Part shown: piece after piece, positions 26,346-34,843 of the stretch
Numbering within the stretch: the stretch's first letter is position 1
How the letters are laid out: each line of letters opens with the position of its first letter
Translations under genes and position numbers: made by a program
Assembly: GCA_030692355.1 (NCBI GenBank)
Contig: JAUYCF010000094.1
Span: forward strand, 90,204 to 154,203
From: Thiobacillus sp.
GTDB taxonomy: Bacteria; Pseudomonadota; Gammaproteobacteria; Burkholderiales; Thiobacillaceae
Direction of reading: 5' to 3'
Length of the DNA stretch: 64,000 nt
Notes under the pieces: generated by a model
What the model saw: the letters and a program-made list of their open reading frames with translations, nothing else
Database searches by the model: none
What the model was told of the DNA's origin: nothing

Positions 26346-27116
26346 CTATTCCACCAGGGGCGCGACGCTCGCCGCCCACTGAAAGTCGCGCGCGAAGCCG
26401 CGCAAGTCGAGACCGTAGCGTTTGGACAGGTCATCCAGCCGCGGCCGGGCCGCATCAAGCCTTGCCGCCGCGCCCGGCTCGGTGAAGCCGAACACGATAA
26501 CGTTGGTTTTGTCCTGCACCGAGATCCAGCCGACTTCGCCGTCGAACGCCCGCGTCAGTCGCGCGAAATACTCGGCGAATTCGCTGTCGCGTCCCCATAG
26601 ATTGACCGCCAGCACGCCGCCGGGTTTGAGCGCACGCCGGCAGGCCGCATAAAACGTCTGGGTCGCCAGCGCCTCCACCTGATTGCCTGCGTCGAAGCCG
26701 TCAAGCAGGATGACGTCGGCGCTGCCGGGATGCTGGCGCGCATACAGCGCGCCGTCGGCCTCGATCACGCTGAGCGTCTCGTCGTCGGGCGGCAGTTCGA
26801 AATGCGTGCGCGCGGCCGCAATCACCCGCGGATCGATCTCCACCGCGGTGACGCGCGTCTGCGGCCGCTGCCTGCGGATGAATTTGGCGAGCGAGCCGCC
26901 GCCGAGGCCGATCATCAGGACCTCCTGCGGCATCGGATTGAACATCAGAAAACCCATCATCGCGCGGGTGTAGGCAAGCTCCAGATCCCACGGCCGGCTC
27001 ACCCGCATTGCGCTCTGGATCGCGCGGCTGCCCAGATGCAGCGTGCGCAGGCCGCGCTCCTCGGTCACTTCCAGCCCGTCATCCGTTGCCCGGCGTTTAC
27101 CAAATTTCAGGCGCAT
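26346..27116 (-). CDS. Spermidine synthase-like methyltransferase-fold protein
   Basis: A 256-residue protein with the Rossmann core of the spermine/spermidine synthase family: MIGLGGGSLAKFIRR at 68-82 (nucleotide-binding loop), VEIDPRVIAAAR at 92-103, and LLDGFDAGNQ at 137-146. The start MRLKFGKRR at 27116 is chosen because the much longer open frame above it runs antisense through proS. The N-terminal beta domain of true SpeE is short here, and the polyamine function is not proven; several short members of unknown substrate exist. Divergent from proS, 81 bases apart. Confidence 0.75.
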   Translation of the reverse strand: MRLKFGKRRATDDGLEVTEERGLRTLHLGSRAIQSAMRVSRPWDLELAYTRAMMGFLMFNPMPQEVLMIGLGGGSLAKFIRRQRPQTRVTAVEIDPRVIAAARTHFELPPDDETLSVIEADGALYARQHPGSADVILLDGFDAGNQVEALATQTFYAACRRALKPGGVLAVNLWGRDSEFAEYFARLTRAFDGEVGWISVQDKTNVIVFGFTEPGAAARLDAARPRLDDLSKRYGLDLRGFARDFQWAASVAPLVE

Positions 27117-27164
27117 TGCCGTTTCACTCCAAAATCGAGCGCGAAAGATTACACCTCCGCACGC

Positions 27165-27170
27165 TAAAAT
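27165..27170 (+). promoter_or_regulatory. Candidate -10 box for proS
   Basis: TAAAAT ends 27 bases before the proS ATG, giving a plausible leader of about 20 bases. No convincing -35 hexamer is present. Confidence 0.35.
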
Positions 27171-27197
27171 GCCGTTTTTCGTCACGACTCCCCCATC

Positions 27198-28928
27198 ATG
27201 CGCGCCACCCGGTTTTTCATTTCCACCACCAAGGAAGCCCCTTCCGAAGCCGAACTCGTCAGCCACAAGCTGATGCTGCGCGCCGGCCTCATCAAGCGTC
27301 TGGGCTCGGGGCTGTACACCTGGATGCCGCTGGGGCTGCGCGTGCTGCGCCGGGTGGAAGCCATCGTGCGCGAGGAAATGAACCGCGCCGGCGCGATCGA
27401 ACTCCTGATGCCGGCGGTGCAGCCGGCCGAACTGTGGGAGGAAACCGGGCGCTGGGCGGTGTTCGGCCCGCAGATGCTGAAGATCAAGGACCGCCACCAG
27501 CGCGACTTCTGCTTCGGCCCCACCCACGAGGAAGTCATCACCGACGTGGCGCGCCGCGAGATCAAGAGCTATCGGCAATTGCCGGTCAATTTCTACCAGA
27601 TCCAGATGAAGTTCCGCGACGAGATCCGGCCGCGCTTCGGCGTCATGCGCGCGCGCGAGTTCCTGATGAAGGATGCGTATTCCTTCCACGCCGGCAAGGA
27701 CAGCCTCGCAGCCACCTACCAGACCATGTACGACGCTTATGGGCGGGTTTTCAGCCGGCTGGGGCTGACCTTCCGCGCGGTGGCGGCCGACACCGGCGCC
27801 ATCGGCGGCTCCGCCTCGCACGAGTTCCACGTGCTGGCGGATTCCGGCGAAGACCTGATCGCCTACTGCCCGGATTCCGACTACGCCGCCAACGTCGAGC
27901 TCGCCGAGGCGCTTGCCCCCGCGGCGCCGCGCGCCGCGCCGCAGGAAACGCTGCGCGAGGTGGATACGCCGAAACAGACCACCTGCGAGGACGTTGCCGC
28001 CCTGCTCGACATCCCGCTGGCCCGCACCGTCAAGCTCATCGCCGTCGTGGCCGACGAAAAGCTGGTCATCCTGCTGCTGCGCGGCGACCACATGCTGAAT
28101 GAAGTCAAGCTCGGCAAGCTCCCCGGCATGGCGGATTTCCGGCTGGCGAACGAAGCCGAAATCCGCGCGGCCTTCGACTGCCCGCCCGGCTTCCTGGGGC
28201 CGGTCGGGATCGACCGCGGCAAAACCAAGGTCATCGCCGACCGCACGGTCGCCGCGATGAGCGATTTCGTCTGCGGCGCCAACAAGCCGAAATATCACCT
28301 GGCCGGGGTCAATTTCGGCCGCGACCTGCAGGAACCGGGTGTTGTGGCCGATATAAGGAATGTGACCTCCGGCGATCCCAGCCCCGACGGCCAGGGCACG
28401 CTGCAGCTGTGCCGCGGCATCGAGGTCGGCCACGTATTCCAGCTCGGCAGCAAGTATTCGCAGGCGATGAACGCCACCTTCCTGGACGAAACCGGCCAAT
28501 CGCTGGCAATGGAAATGGGCTGCTACGGCATCGGCGTGTCGCGCATCGTGGCCGCAGCCATCGAGCAGAACCAAGACGGCCGCGGCATCATCTGGCCGGA
28601 AACCATGGCACCTTTCTTGCTCGTGGTTGTGGCCATCGGCTACGGCAAGAGCGAAGCGGTTAGACACGCCGCCGATACCTTGTATGCTGAACTGGTTGCC
28701 GCCGGCTTCGACGTGCTGCTGGACGACCGCGACGAACGCCCCGGCGTGATGTTTGCCGACGCCGAACTGATCGGTATTCCGCATCGCGTCACGGTGGGCG
28801 AGCGCGGACTCGCGGACGGCGTGATCGAGTACCAGCCGCGCCGCGCCGCGCCGGGTCAAAGCGGTGAAGCGCAAAAAATCGCGCTGGCCGACGCAACGGT
28901 GTTTTTGAAGGAATTGTTGGGAGGCTGA
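27198..28928 (+). CDS. proS: Prolyl-tRNA synthetase
   Basis: Class II synthetase charging tRNA-Pro. The 576-residue protein is of the bacterial type with the editing (INS) domain. Motif 1 is in [26 protein letters not shown], motif 2 around [32 protein letters not shown], and the editing domain lies between about 225 and 405. Motif 3 ([15 protein letters not shown]) and the anticodon-binding domain follow. It begins at an ATG with the family N-terminus [19 protein letters not shown]. The next gene starts 1 base after the stop. Confidence 0.98.
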   Translation: MRATRFFISTTKEAPSEAELVSHKLMLRAGLIKRLGSGLYTWMPLGLRVLRRVEAIVREEMNRAGAIELLMPAVQPAELWEETGRWAVFGPQMLKIKDRHQRDFCFGPTHEEVITDVARREIKSYRQLPVNFYQIQMKFRDEIRPRFGVMRAREFLMKDAYSFHAGKDSLAATYQTMYDAYGRVFSRLGLTFRAVAADTGAIGGSASHEFHVLADSGEDLIAYCPDSDYAANVELAEALAPAAPRAAPQETLREVDTPKQTTCEDVAALLDIPLARTVKLIAVVADEKLVILLLRGDHMLNEVKLGKLPGMADFRLANEAEIRAAFDCPPGFLGPVGIDRGKTKVIADRTVAAMSDFVCGANKPKYHLAGVNFGRDLQEPGVVADIRNVTSGDPSPDGQGTLQLCRGIEVGHVFQLGSKYSQAMNATFLDETGQSLAMEMGCYGIGVSRIVAAAIEQNQDGRGIIWPETMAPFLLVVVAIGYGKSEAVRHAADTLYAELVAAGFDVLLDDRDERPGVMFADAELIGIPHRVTVGERGLADGVIEYQPRRAAPGQSGEAQKIALADATVFLKELLGG

Positions 28929-28929
28929 C

Positions 28930-29565
28930 ATGAACAAGACGACGCACACCGGACTGCTGATCGCTGCCCTGCTGCTTGCCCTGCCCGCGCAGGCGGGCGG
29001 ACAGCGCGAAGAAGCGATGTCGGCCAATGTGCGCTCGTCCCTGCAGCGCGGACTGGCCGACACCGCGGTCACCCGCACCGCGTTTCGCCATGTCGCGGAT
29101 GAGGCGGCCTGGCTGAAGGAAATGTCGCGCCGGCTCGCCAAGCGCATCCCGGATGAAGCCGAACGGCTGGAATTCCTGACCACCCTGCACTGGGAAGCCT
29201 CGCGTGCCGGAGTCGATCCGCAATTGATGCTCGGCCTGATCCAGGTCGAAAGCGGCTTCCGCAAGTATGCGGTGTCTCCGGTAGGCGCGCGCGGCTACAC
29301 GCAGGTGATGCCGTTCTGGGTCAAGGCCATCGGCAACCCCGACCACAACCTGTTCCAGCTGCGCACCAATCTACGCTACGGCGCGCTGATCCTGCGCCAC
29401 TACATCGACATCGAGCGCGGCGATTTATTCCGCGCACTGGGCCGCTACAACGGCAGCCTGGGGCGCCCGGAATACCCCAATCTCGTCGTCGGCGCCTGGA
29501 AGCGCCACTGGGATTACGTGCCCCACACCCAATCGGCCGACACGTCCGCTGCTTCGCGCAGCTGA
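28930..29565 (+). CDS. Lytic transglycosylase, SLT domain
   Basis: A periplasmic enzyme that cleaves peptidoglycan between MurNAc and GlcNAc to give 1,6-anhydro ends. The 211-residue protein has a signal peptide (LLIAALLLALPAQA, cut near 22) and one SLT catalytic domain with Glu107 as likely catalytic acid (LGLIQVESGFRKYAVSPVGARGYTQVMPFW spans the motif) and LRYGALILRHYI. It follows proS by 1 base with a strong ribosome site (GGGAGG), so it is cotranscribed with proS. Length and single domain suggest a small soluble member rather than Slt70. Confidence 0.92.
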   Translation: MNKTTHTGLLIAALLLALPAQAGGQREEAMSANVRSSLQRGLADTAVTRTAFRHVADEAAWLKEMSRRLAKRIPDEAERLEFLTTLHWEASRAGVDPQLMLGLIQVESGFRKYAVSPVGARGYTQVMPFWVKAIGNPDHNLFQLRTNLRYGALILRHYIDIERGDLFRALGRYNGSLGRPEYPNLVVGAWKRHWDYVPHTQSADTSAASRS

Positions 29566-29654
29566 AGATTTCCCCAACTCTGACCGGGGGATAACCGCAG
29601 GGTGGCGTGCCGGCATTCACGCCGGGCTCATGCGCCCCGCCTCGACCCGGCGGG

Positions 29655-30176
29655 TCAGGGCTGGGCCGAATCCAGGACAACCAGAGGCTTCGGCTGGCAG
29701 TCCGCCGTCACCACGGTGCCCGGCCCACCCGGCACCGAACGGACAACACCGTTGAACGGCGCCCTGAGTTCGGCGTCGGCGAGGTTCTTCTGCGCAATCA
29801 CGCGGCGCGCACTGGCGACCGACAGGGCGGCTTTCGCGCGTGTGTGGCGCAGCGTGGCCGCTTCGAGTTCGCTGGTCGACGACACGGTGCGGTTGAACAA
29901 TTCCTCCGCCCGCCCCAGTTCGCGCCCGGCATCCTCCTCGTCGGCATCCGCTCGCGCCTGCTCCGCCGTCGCCTCGTCGAGTCGGGCCTGCAGCACGGTC
30001 TTGTCGAGACGCAGCAGCACCGCGCCTTTCTTCACGCTCTGGCCGGGTTTCACCAGGACTTCCTCGACCACGCCGGACACGCGGGTGGTGAGTTCGACCT
30101 GCCCTGCCGCCCATAGCGGGCCGCCCCATCCCAGGCAAAACCCGCCTAGTGCGATCGCCACAATGCGTTGTTTCAT
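29655..30176 (-). CDS. Short periplasmic adaptor (membrane-fusion) protein
   Basis: A 173-residue HlyD/RND-adaptor-type protein with a signal peptide (ALGGFCLGWGGPLWA). It has a split lipoyl domain (GVVEEVLVKPGQSVKKGAVLLRLD and ADAELRAPFNGVV) and a coiled-coil hairpin between them, about residues 60-125. It stops soon after the lipoyl domain: the beta-barrel and membrane-proximal domains of full-length adaptors (350-400 residues) are absent. It overlaps the stop of the TolC-like gene by 1 base. No permease gene follows, so the pump partner is unknown. Confidence 0.8.
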   Translation of the reverse strand: MKQRIVAIALGGFCLGWGGPLWAAGQVELTTRVSGVVEEVLVKPGQSVKKGAVLLRLDKTVLQARLDEATAEQARADADEEDAGRELGRAEELFNRTVSSTSELEAATLRHTRAKAALSVASARRVIAQKNLADAELRAPFNGVVRSVPGGPGTVVTADCQPKPLVVLDSAQP

Positions 30177-31441
30177 TACGGTGCTCCCTCAACAGGCGGC
30201 AGGCTGCCGCCGGACAATGCTTCCAGCCGGGCGAGCGCGAGCGCCAGGCGGTATTCGACCTGTTTGTGGCGCAGCTGCGCCGCCTGGGTTTCGGCCATGC
30301 TGCTTCCCAGATTGGTTTTCAGTTCGAGTTCGTATTCGGCGCGCGCGCGCTCCAGCGCCCAGTCGCGGTATTCCATCTGTTTGCCGGCGGCGGGACGACC
30401 GCTGTCACGCAGCCATTCGATCTCCTGCAGCGTGGCGAGCAGGGTGTCCGCCAGGTCGAGCTTGAGTTTTTCCAGCTCGGCGACGCTGCGCTCCTTTTGT
30501 GCCCGTTCGCGCTCCATCCGGGCATCCACGCGCCTGCCCTGATAAAGGGGAATGTTGAACACCAGCCCCGCGCTGAGTTCGTCGCGTGTGGTCGACTCAC
30601 GGCTATAGCCGCCGCCGATCACTTCAGCGTCCAGGGTCGGATTGTTTTCCGCACGCACGGCGGCAAGCCGCGCGTCTGCCGCCCCGGCCTGCGCCTGCAG
30701 CGTCAGTACCCGCGGATTCCTGGCGATCACCCAGGGCAGCAGGGATTCGTATTCCGGCAGCGGCCGGGCGTTGTCCCTGAGTTCGGGCTCGACCAGTTCG
30801 GTGGGCAGCTTGCCGGGGCGATAAAGGGTATGGGCCAGTTTCTGCCGCGTGCTGCGCATGCGCTGCAGGCTGGCGCTGCGGCGTTCACGCCAGTCCTGGT
30901 AGAACGCTTCCAGCCGCAACAGATCGGGACGGCTGCCGATTCCCAGCTCGAAACGTTCTCTGGCCTTGTCCCAGTCGAGATAGGCCACCGTCATGAACTC
31001 GTTGTCGACGACGTACTGCTGGTCGGCCAGCAGCACGTCGAAGTAGCGCGCCATGATGTCGATGCGGCGCAGGTGCTCGACATTGAAGAGCGCTGTCTGA
31101 CGGGCTGCGATCTCCTGATCCGCCGCAGCGACCGCCTGACTGCTGCGGCCGAAATCGAGCAGGGGCTTGCGCGCCACGATGCGACCGATGTTGTCGGGTT
31201 TCCAGTCGCCATCCGGGCGCCGTCCGGTGCGCAGGCTGCCGTCCAGAAACAGGCTGAAATCCTGCCGGCTCGCCGCCTGTTCACGGTCGGCGCGCGACAG
31301 CGCCAGTTCGCTCTCCGCCACGCGGCGGTCAGGATGGGCGGCGCTCACCGCGGCCAGCGCATCGTCCAGCGTCAGCCGTTCCGCCGCGGCCGCGGCGGAC
31401 AACGCACACGCCAGCAGCGCACTCCATGCGGCGCGCCTCAT
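30176..31441 (-). CDS. TolC-family outer membrane efflux protein
   Basis: A 421-residue outer-membrane channel protein. The N-terminus is a signal peptide (AWSALLACALSAAAAAE), and the two repeats of long helices characteristic of TolC/OprM are visible, starting LTLDDALAAVSAAHPDRRVAESEL. RVRPGLVFNIPLYQ-like text appears as LSAGLVFNIPLYQGRRVDARMERERAQ in the second repeat. It overlaps the thioredoxin-like gene by 4 bases and the adaptor by 1 base, so all are in one operon. There is no lipobox cysteine after the signal peptide. Confidence 0.85.
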   Translation of the reverse strand: MRRAAWSALLACALSAAAAAERLTLDDALAAVSAAHPDRRVAESELALSRADREQAASRQDFSLFLDGSLRTGRRPDGDWKPDNIGRIVARKPLLDFGRSSQAVAAADQEIAARQTALFNVEHLRRIDIMARYFDVLLADQQYVVDNEFMTVAYLDWDKARERFELGIGSRPDLLRLEAFYQDWRERRSASLQRMRSTRQKLAHTLYRPGKLPTELVEPELRDNARPLPEYESLLPWVIARNPRVLTLQAQAGAADARLAAVRAENNPTLDAEVIGGGYSRESTTRDELSAGLVFNIPLYQGRRVDARMERERAQKERSVAELEKLKLDLADTLLATLQEIEWLRDSGRPAAGKQMEYRDWALERARAEYELELKTNLGSSMAETQAAQLRHKQVEYRLALALARLEALSGGSLPPVEGAP

Positions 31442-31944
31442 TTGCCTTGCTTGTACTTGGCGAAGGGTTGGGTCGCGTAGGCGCCCTCCGCGACATACCG
31501 GCCGAGCAGCAGGAACTCGGCCTTGTCCCTGGTGGGACCGGTGTGGCGCGCAACCAGCTTGCCATCAAGGTCGAAGAACAGAATCGTCGGCGTGGCACGC
31601 ACGCGGTGGCCAAAGGCGAAGGCCTTTTCGCTGGTGTCCTTGCCCTGGAAATCGGTCAGTTCGGTGTCGCCGTTGACGTCGATCGAATACACCAGAAACT
31701 TCGCGCGGAAGGCCTCCTGTACCTCGGCCTGGTTGAGGATGGTGGTCTTCATGCGCTCACAAAACGGGCAGTCGTCCATTTCAAAAAACAGGAAGATGCC
31801 TTGCTTGCCCTGCTTTTTGGCTTCCTGCAGATCGGCCTGCAAGTCGCCGAATTTGGGCTGGAAGAAATGATTGGACGGGTCGCGCGTTTCCGCCCAGGCG
31901 GATGCGGAAAAAAGCATGAAAAACACGATAAGCAGTTGGCGCAT
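31438..31944 (-). CDS. Exported thioredoxin-like protein (CPFC)
   Basis: A 168-residue protein with a signal peptide (LLIVFFMLFSASAWA, cut near 18) and a thioredoxin fold. The redox motif is CPFC at residues 59-62 (FFEMDDCPFCERMK), and the cis-proline region is ATPTILFFD. It resembles the SoxW/DsbD-gamma-like periplasmic thioredoxins often seen beside sulfur-oxidation or cytochrome-maturation genes; its substrate is unknown. It starts 28 bases after the TlpA-like gene and overlaps the TolC-like gene by 4 bases. Confidence 0.85.
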   Translation of the reverse strand: MRQLLIVFFMLFSASAWAETRDPSNHFFQPKFGDLQADLQEAKKQGKQGIFLFFEMDDCPFCERMKTTILNQAEVQEAFRAKFLVYSIDVNGDTELTDFQGKDTSEKAFAFGHRVRATPTILFFDLDGKLVARHTGPTRDKAEFLLLGRYVAEGAYATQPFAKYKQGK

Positions 31945-31972
31945 GGATGTCTCCTCGGTTTTGCAGACAGTA

Positions 31973-32467
31973 TTATTTTTTCGGACGGGCCGGCTTGCCG
32001 GCGATGTAGTTTTCCACCGCCGCCCGTGTGATCAAGCCCACTTGCTGCGCGACCATCTTACCCTCCGGGTTGTACAGGTAGGTGGTCGGCAAGCCCTGCA
32101 CCGGCCCGATCTGCCTCACGACCCTGGGGGTGCCCAGCACGATGGGGTAGTCGACCAGCAGGCCGTCGGCGAAATCGGTCACCTGCTTTGCATTTCGGTA
32201 ATCCATGGCCACGCCGATGACGACGAGGTTGTTCTTTTTGTTCCCGTGCAACGCGATCAGGTCGGGGATTTCCTCCAGGCAAGGCGGGCACCAGGTTGCC
32301 CAGTAATTCACCAGCACCCATTTCCCCTTGTAGCCGGACAGCGTGTGGGTCTTGCCGTTGGTATCGGTCACCTTGAAATCCGCTGCCTGCACCCACGACG
32401 ACGCAAGCGCCAACAGCAATCCGGCCAGCCACATCGGATAAAATCGAACGCTTTGTAACGTCTGCAT
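31973..32467 (-). CDS. TlpA/ResA-type periplasmic thioredoxin
   Basis: A 164-residue exported or membrane-anchored thiol-disulfide oxidoreductase. An N-terminal signal or anchor segment (MWLAGLLLALASSWVQA) is followed by the AhpC-TSA/thioredoxin domain with the active site CPPC at residues 60-63 (NYWATWCPPCLEE) and a late VQGLPTTYLYNPEGK cis-proline element. I keep the longer start at 32467 because it supplies the only arginine of the signal n-region; the ATG at 32434 is possible. The start lies just 12 bases from that of the divergent lyase gene. Confidence 0.85.
   Translation of the reverse strand: MQTLQSVRFYPMWLAGLLLALASSWVQAADFKVTDTNGKTHTLSGYKGKWVLVNYWATWCPPCLEEIPDLIALHGNKKNNLVVIGVAMDYRNAKQVTDFADGLLVDYPIVLGTPRVVRQIGPVQGLPTTYLYNPEGKMVAQQVGLITRAAVENYIAGKPARPKK
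32439..32444 (+). promoter_or_regulatory. Candidate -10 box for the aspartase/fumarase gene
   Basis: TAAAAT lies 35 bases before the ATG at 32480 and inside the start of the divergent TlpA-like gene. No clear -35 is visible. Confidence 0.35.
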
Positions 32468-32479
32468 TATTTTTCCATC

Positions 32480-33880
32480 ATGAACGAATTTCGTATCGAA
32501 AAAGACTCGCTCGGCGAGGTCAAGGTTCCCAGGGACGCCTGGTATGGCGCACAGACCGCACGCGCCGTCGCCAATTTTCCCATTTCCGGGCGCCGCCCGG
32601 ATAATGATTTCGTACTAGCCCACGTGCGGATCAAGCTTGCCGCCGCGCGCGCCAACTGCCAGCCCGGCTGGCTGGCTGAAGAAAAGCGCGATGCCATCGC
32701 CGCCGCCTGCGAGAAAATTATCGCGGGCGAGCATGTCGACCAGTTCGTGGTCGACCGCTTCCAGGCGGGCGCTGGCACCAGTCACAACATGAACAGCAAC
32801 GAGGTCATCGCCAACCTCGCCAGCGTGGCGCTGGGTGGCGAAAAAGGCGCGTACCAGCCGGTCAATCCCAACGACGACGTCAACATGGGGCAGTCGACCA
32901 ACGACACCATTCCTACCGCGATCCGGCTCGCCGTGCTGGCCAAGCTGCCGCGCCTGACCGCGGCGGTACACGGCATGGCCGCCGAATTCAGCCGCCTGGC
33001 CGAGCGCGAGAAGGACACGGTGAAGAGCGGCCGCACCCATTTGCAGGATGCGGTGCCGACCACGCTGGGCCAGGAATTCGCCGGCTATGCGTGGACGCTC
33101 TCCCGCTGCGCTGCAAGTCTGGACGCGGTGCACCCTGCGCTGTGCGAAATCGGCCTCGGCGGCTCCGCTGCCGGCACCGGGCTCAACACTTCACCCGACT
33201 ACGCGGCGCGCGCTGCCGCCGAACTGGCGAAGCTCACCAATGAGCCGATTCGCGTCGGCCAGTTGGTGGCGCAGATGCAATCGATGAACGATCTCGCGCG
33301 GCTGTCGGGCGAGATCCGCAACCTCGCGCTCGAACTCACCCGCATCTCCAACGACCTGCGCCTGCTCGCTTCCGGCCCGCGCACCGGTCTCGGCGAGATC
33401 CAGCTGCCGCCGGTGCAGCCCGGATCTTCCATCATGCCCGGCAAGGTCAACCCGGTGATGTTCGAGATGCTGAACCAGGTGTGCTACCAGGTGCTGGGGC
33501 AGGATGCCGCGGTGTCCTACATGGTGCAGGCCGGGCAGATGGAACTCAACGTCATGATGCCGGCCTTGGGCAGCGCGCTCTTCGACGCGATGGACTGGCT
33601 GACCAACGCAATGAACGCCGCCACCGAGAAGAACCTCAAGGGCATCGTCGTCAACCGTGAGCGCTGCGCCTTCTTCATCCACCAGAGCGTCGCGCTGGCC
33701 ACCCTGCTCAACACCAAAATCGGCTACAACCAGGCCGCCGAAGTCGCAAAGGAGTCGGAAAATTCCGGCCGCCCGGTGCGCGACATCGTCGCTGAACGCG
33801 GGCTGATGAGCGCGGTGGACTTCGATACACTGGTGCTGCAGGCGGCGCACGGCGTGGGCAGCAGCAGCGGTGCCGGCTAA
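32480..33880 (+). CDS. Aspartate ammonia-lyase / class II fumarase family enzyme
   Basis: A 466-residue cytoplasmic homotetramer-type lyase of the aspartase/fumarase superfamily. The signature GSSIMPGKVNPV is intact, as is SGRTHLQDAVPTTLGQEF. Details favour aspartase (L-aspartate to fumarate plus ammonia) over FumC: AGAGTSHNMNSNEV rather than the FumC form TGSGTQSNMN, the sequence NPV rather than NPT after the signature, NQVCYQVLGQD, and AGQMELNVMMP. Since aspartase and FumC share their fold, the substrate call stays tentative. Fumarate links it to the citric acid cycle and aspartate to the nadB pathway. Confidence 0.88.
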   Translation: MNEFRIEKDSLGEVKVPRDAWYGAQTARAVANFPISGRRPDNDFVLAHVRIKLAAARANCQPGWLAEEKRDAIAAACEKIIAGEHVDQFVVDRFQAGAGTSHNMNSNEVIANLASVALGGEKGAYQPVNPNDDVNMGQSTNDTIPTAIRLAVLAKLPRLTAAVHGMAAEFSRLAEREKDTVKSGRTHLQDAVPTTLGQEFAGYAWTLSRCAASLDAVHPALCEIGLGGSAAGTGLNTSPDYAARAAAELAKLTNEPIRVGQLVAQMQSMNDLARLSGEIRNLALELTRISNDLRLLASGPRTGLGEIQLPPVQPGSSIMPGKVNPVMFEMLNQVCYQVLGQDAAVSYMVQAGQMELNVMMPALGSALFDAMDWLTNAMNAATEKNLKGIVVNRERCAFFIHQSVALATLLNTKIGYNQAAEVAKESENSGRPVRDIVAERGLMSAVDFDTLVLQAAHGVGSSSGAG

Positions 33881-33891
33881 GCCCGGACTAA

Positions 33892-33900
33892 TGGGATAAT
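33892..33900 (+). promoter_or_regulatory. Candidate extended -10 for the YlqF-type GTPase gene
   Basis: TGGGATAAT (TGn plus GATAAT) ends 28 bases before the ATG at 33929. No -35 is apparent. Confidence 0.35.
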
Positions 33901-33928
33901 CCCGCCCTTTCCCCCGACCCCCTACCCG

Positions 33929-34843
33929 ATGGCGATCCAGTGGTTCCCCGGTCACATGACCACCGCGCGCAAAAAAGCCGCGGAGACGATGGCGCAGATC
34001 GACGTGGTGGTCGAGGTGCTCGACGCCCGCCTGCCGGAAGCCGGCAGCAACCCGATGATCCACGAGCTGCGCACCCATCGCCAGCGCTCGTGTCTCAAGC
34101 TGCTGAACAAGGCCGACCTGGCCGACCCGGTAGCCACCCGCGCCTGGCTGGACTATTTCAACAAGCAGCCCGGCGTGCTGGCGGTGGCGATTTCCGCCAA
34201 GAAAGCATCCGACGTGGCCAAGCTGCCGGCGCTGGCGCAGAAGCTGGCGCCGCACCGCGACGACACCTTCAAGCCGTTGCGGCTGATGATCATGGGCATC
34301 CCCAACGTCGGCAAATCCACGCTGATGAACACCTGGGTCAAGCGCCGGGTGGCGGCCGTGGGTGACGAACCCGCGGTGACGAAGTCGCAGCAGCGCATCA
34401 ACCTGTCACCGCGCCTGATTCTGGTCGACACGCCGGGGATGACCTGGCCGAAGATCGAGCACGACGCCGACGGCTTCATGCTGGCGGCCAGCCACGCCAT
34501 TGGCCGCAACGCGGTGATCGACGAGGAAGTGGCGGTGTTTCTGGCGGGCATCCTGCTCGAACGCTACCCGTCCTTGCTGAAGGCGCGTTACGGCTTTTCG
34601 CTGGAGGGGCTGGATGCCCCCGGGGTGCTGGAGGCGGTGGCGAAGAAACGCAGCTGTATCCTGAAGGGCCGCGGCGGCGAACTCGATCTGGAGAAGGCCG
34701 CGATGATCCTGCTCACCGACTACCGCAGCGGAACCCTCGGCCGCATCAGCCTGGAAACCCCGGCGTCGCGCCAAGCGATGCTTGCGGCAGCGGCAAGCAA
34801 GCCCAAAAAAACAGCCGCGCCGAAACCCGACGCCGCCGACTGA
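33929..34843 (+). CDS. ylqF: Ribosome biogenesis GTPase YlqF (RbgA-like)
   Basis: A circularly permuted GTPase that acts in late assembly of the 50S subunit. The 304-residue protein shows the permuted order of motifs: G4 NKAD at 60-63, then G1 GIPNVGKS at 123-130, then G3 DTPG at 167-170, with a C-terminal RNA-binding helical domain. It starts MAIQWFPGHMTTARK, the usual N-terminus. Its stop codon directly abuts that of the convergent pgl gene, with no base between. Confidence 0.93.
   Translation: MAIQWFPGHMTTARKKAAETMAQIDVVVEVLDARLPEAGSNPMIHELRTHRQRSCLKLLNKADLADPVATRAWLDYFNKQPGVLAVAISAKKASDVAKLPALAQKLAPHRDDTFKPLRLMIMGIPNVGKSTLMNTWVKRRVAAVGDEPAVTKSQQRINLSPRLILVDTPGMTWPKIEHDADGFMLAASHAIGRNAVIDEEVAVFLAGILLERYPSLLKARYGFSLEGLDAPGVLEAVAKKRSCILKGRGGELDLEKAAMILLTDYRSGTLGRISLETPASRQAMLAAAASKPKKTAAPKPDAAD

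Noticed and set aside
27117..29264. Very long open frame (about 970 codons in all) antisense to proS and continuing into the spermidine-synthase-like gene
   Set aside because: Only the last 256 codons match a protein family. The rest mirrors proS codon structure in a GC-rich gene and is a shadow frame.
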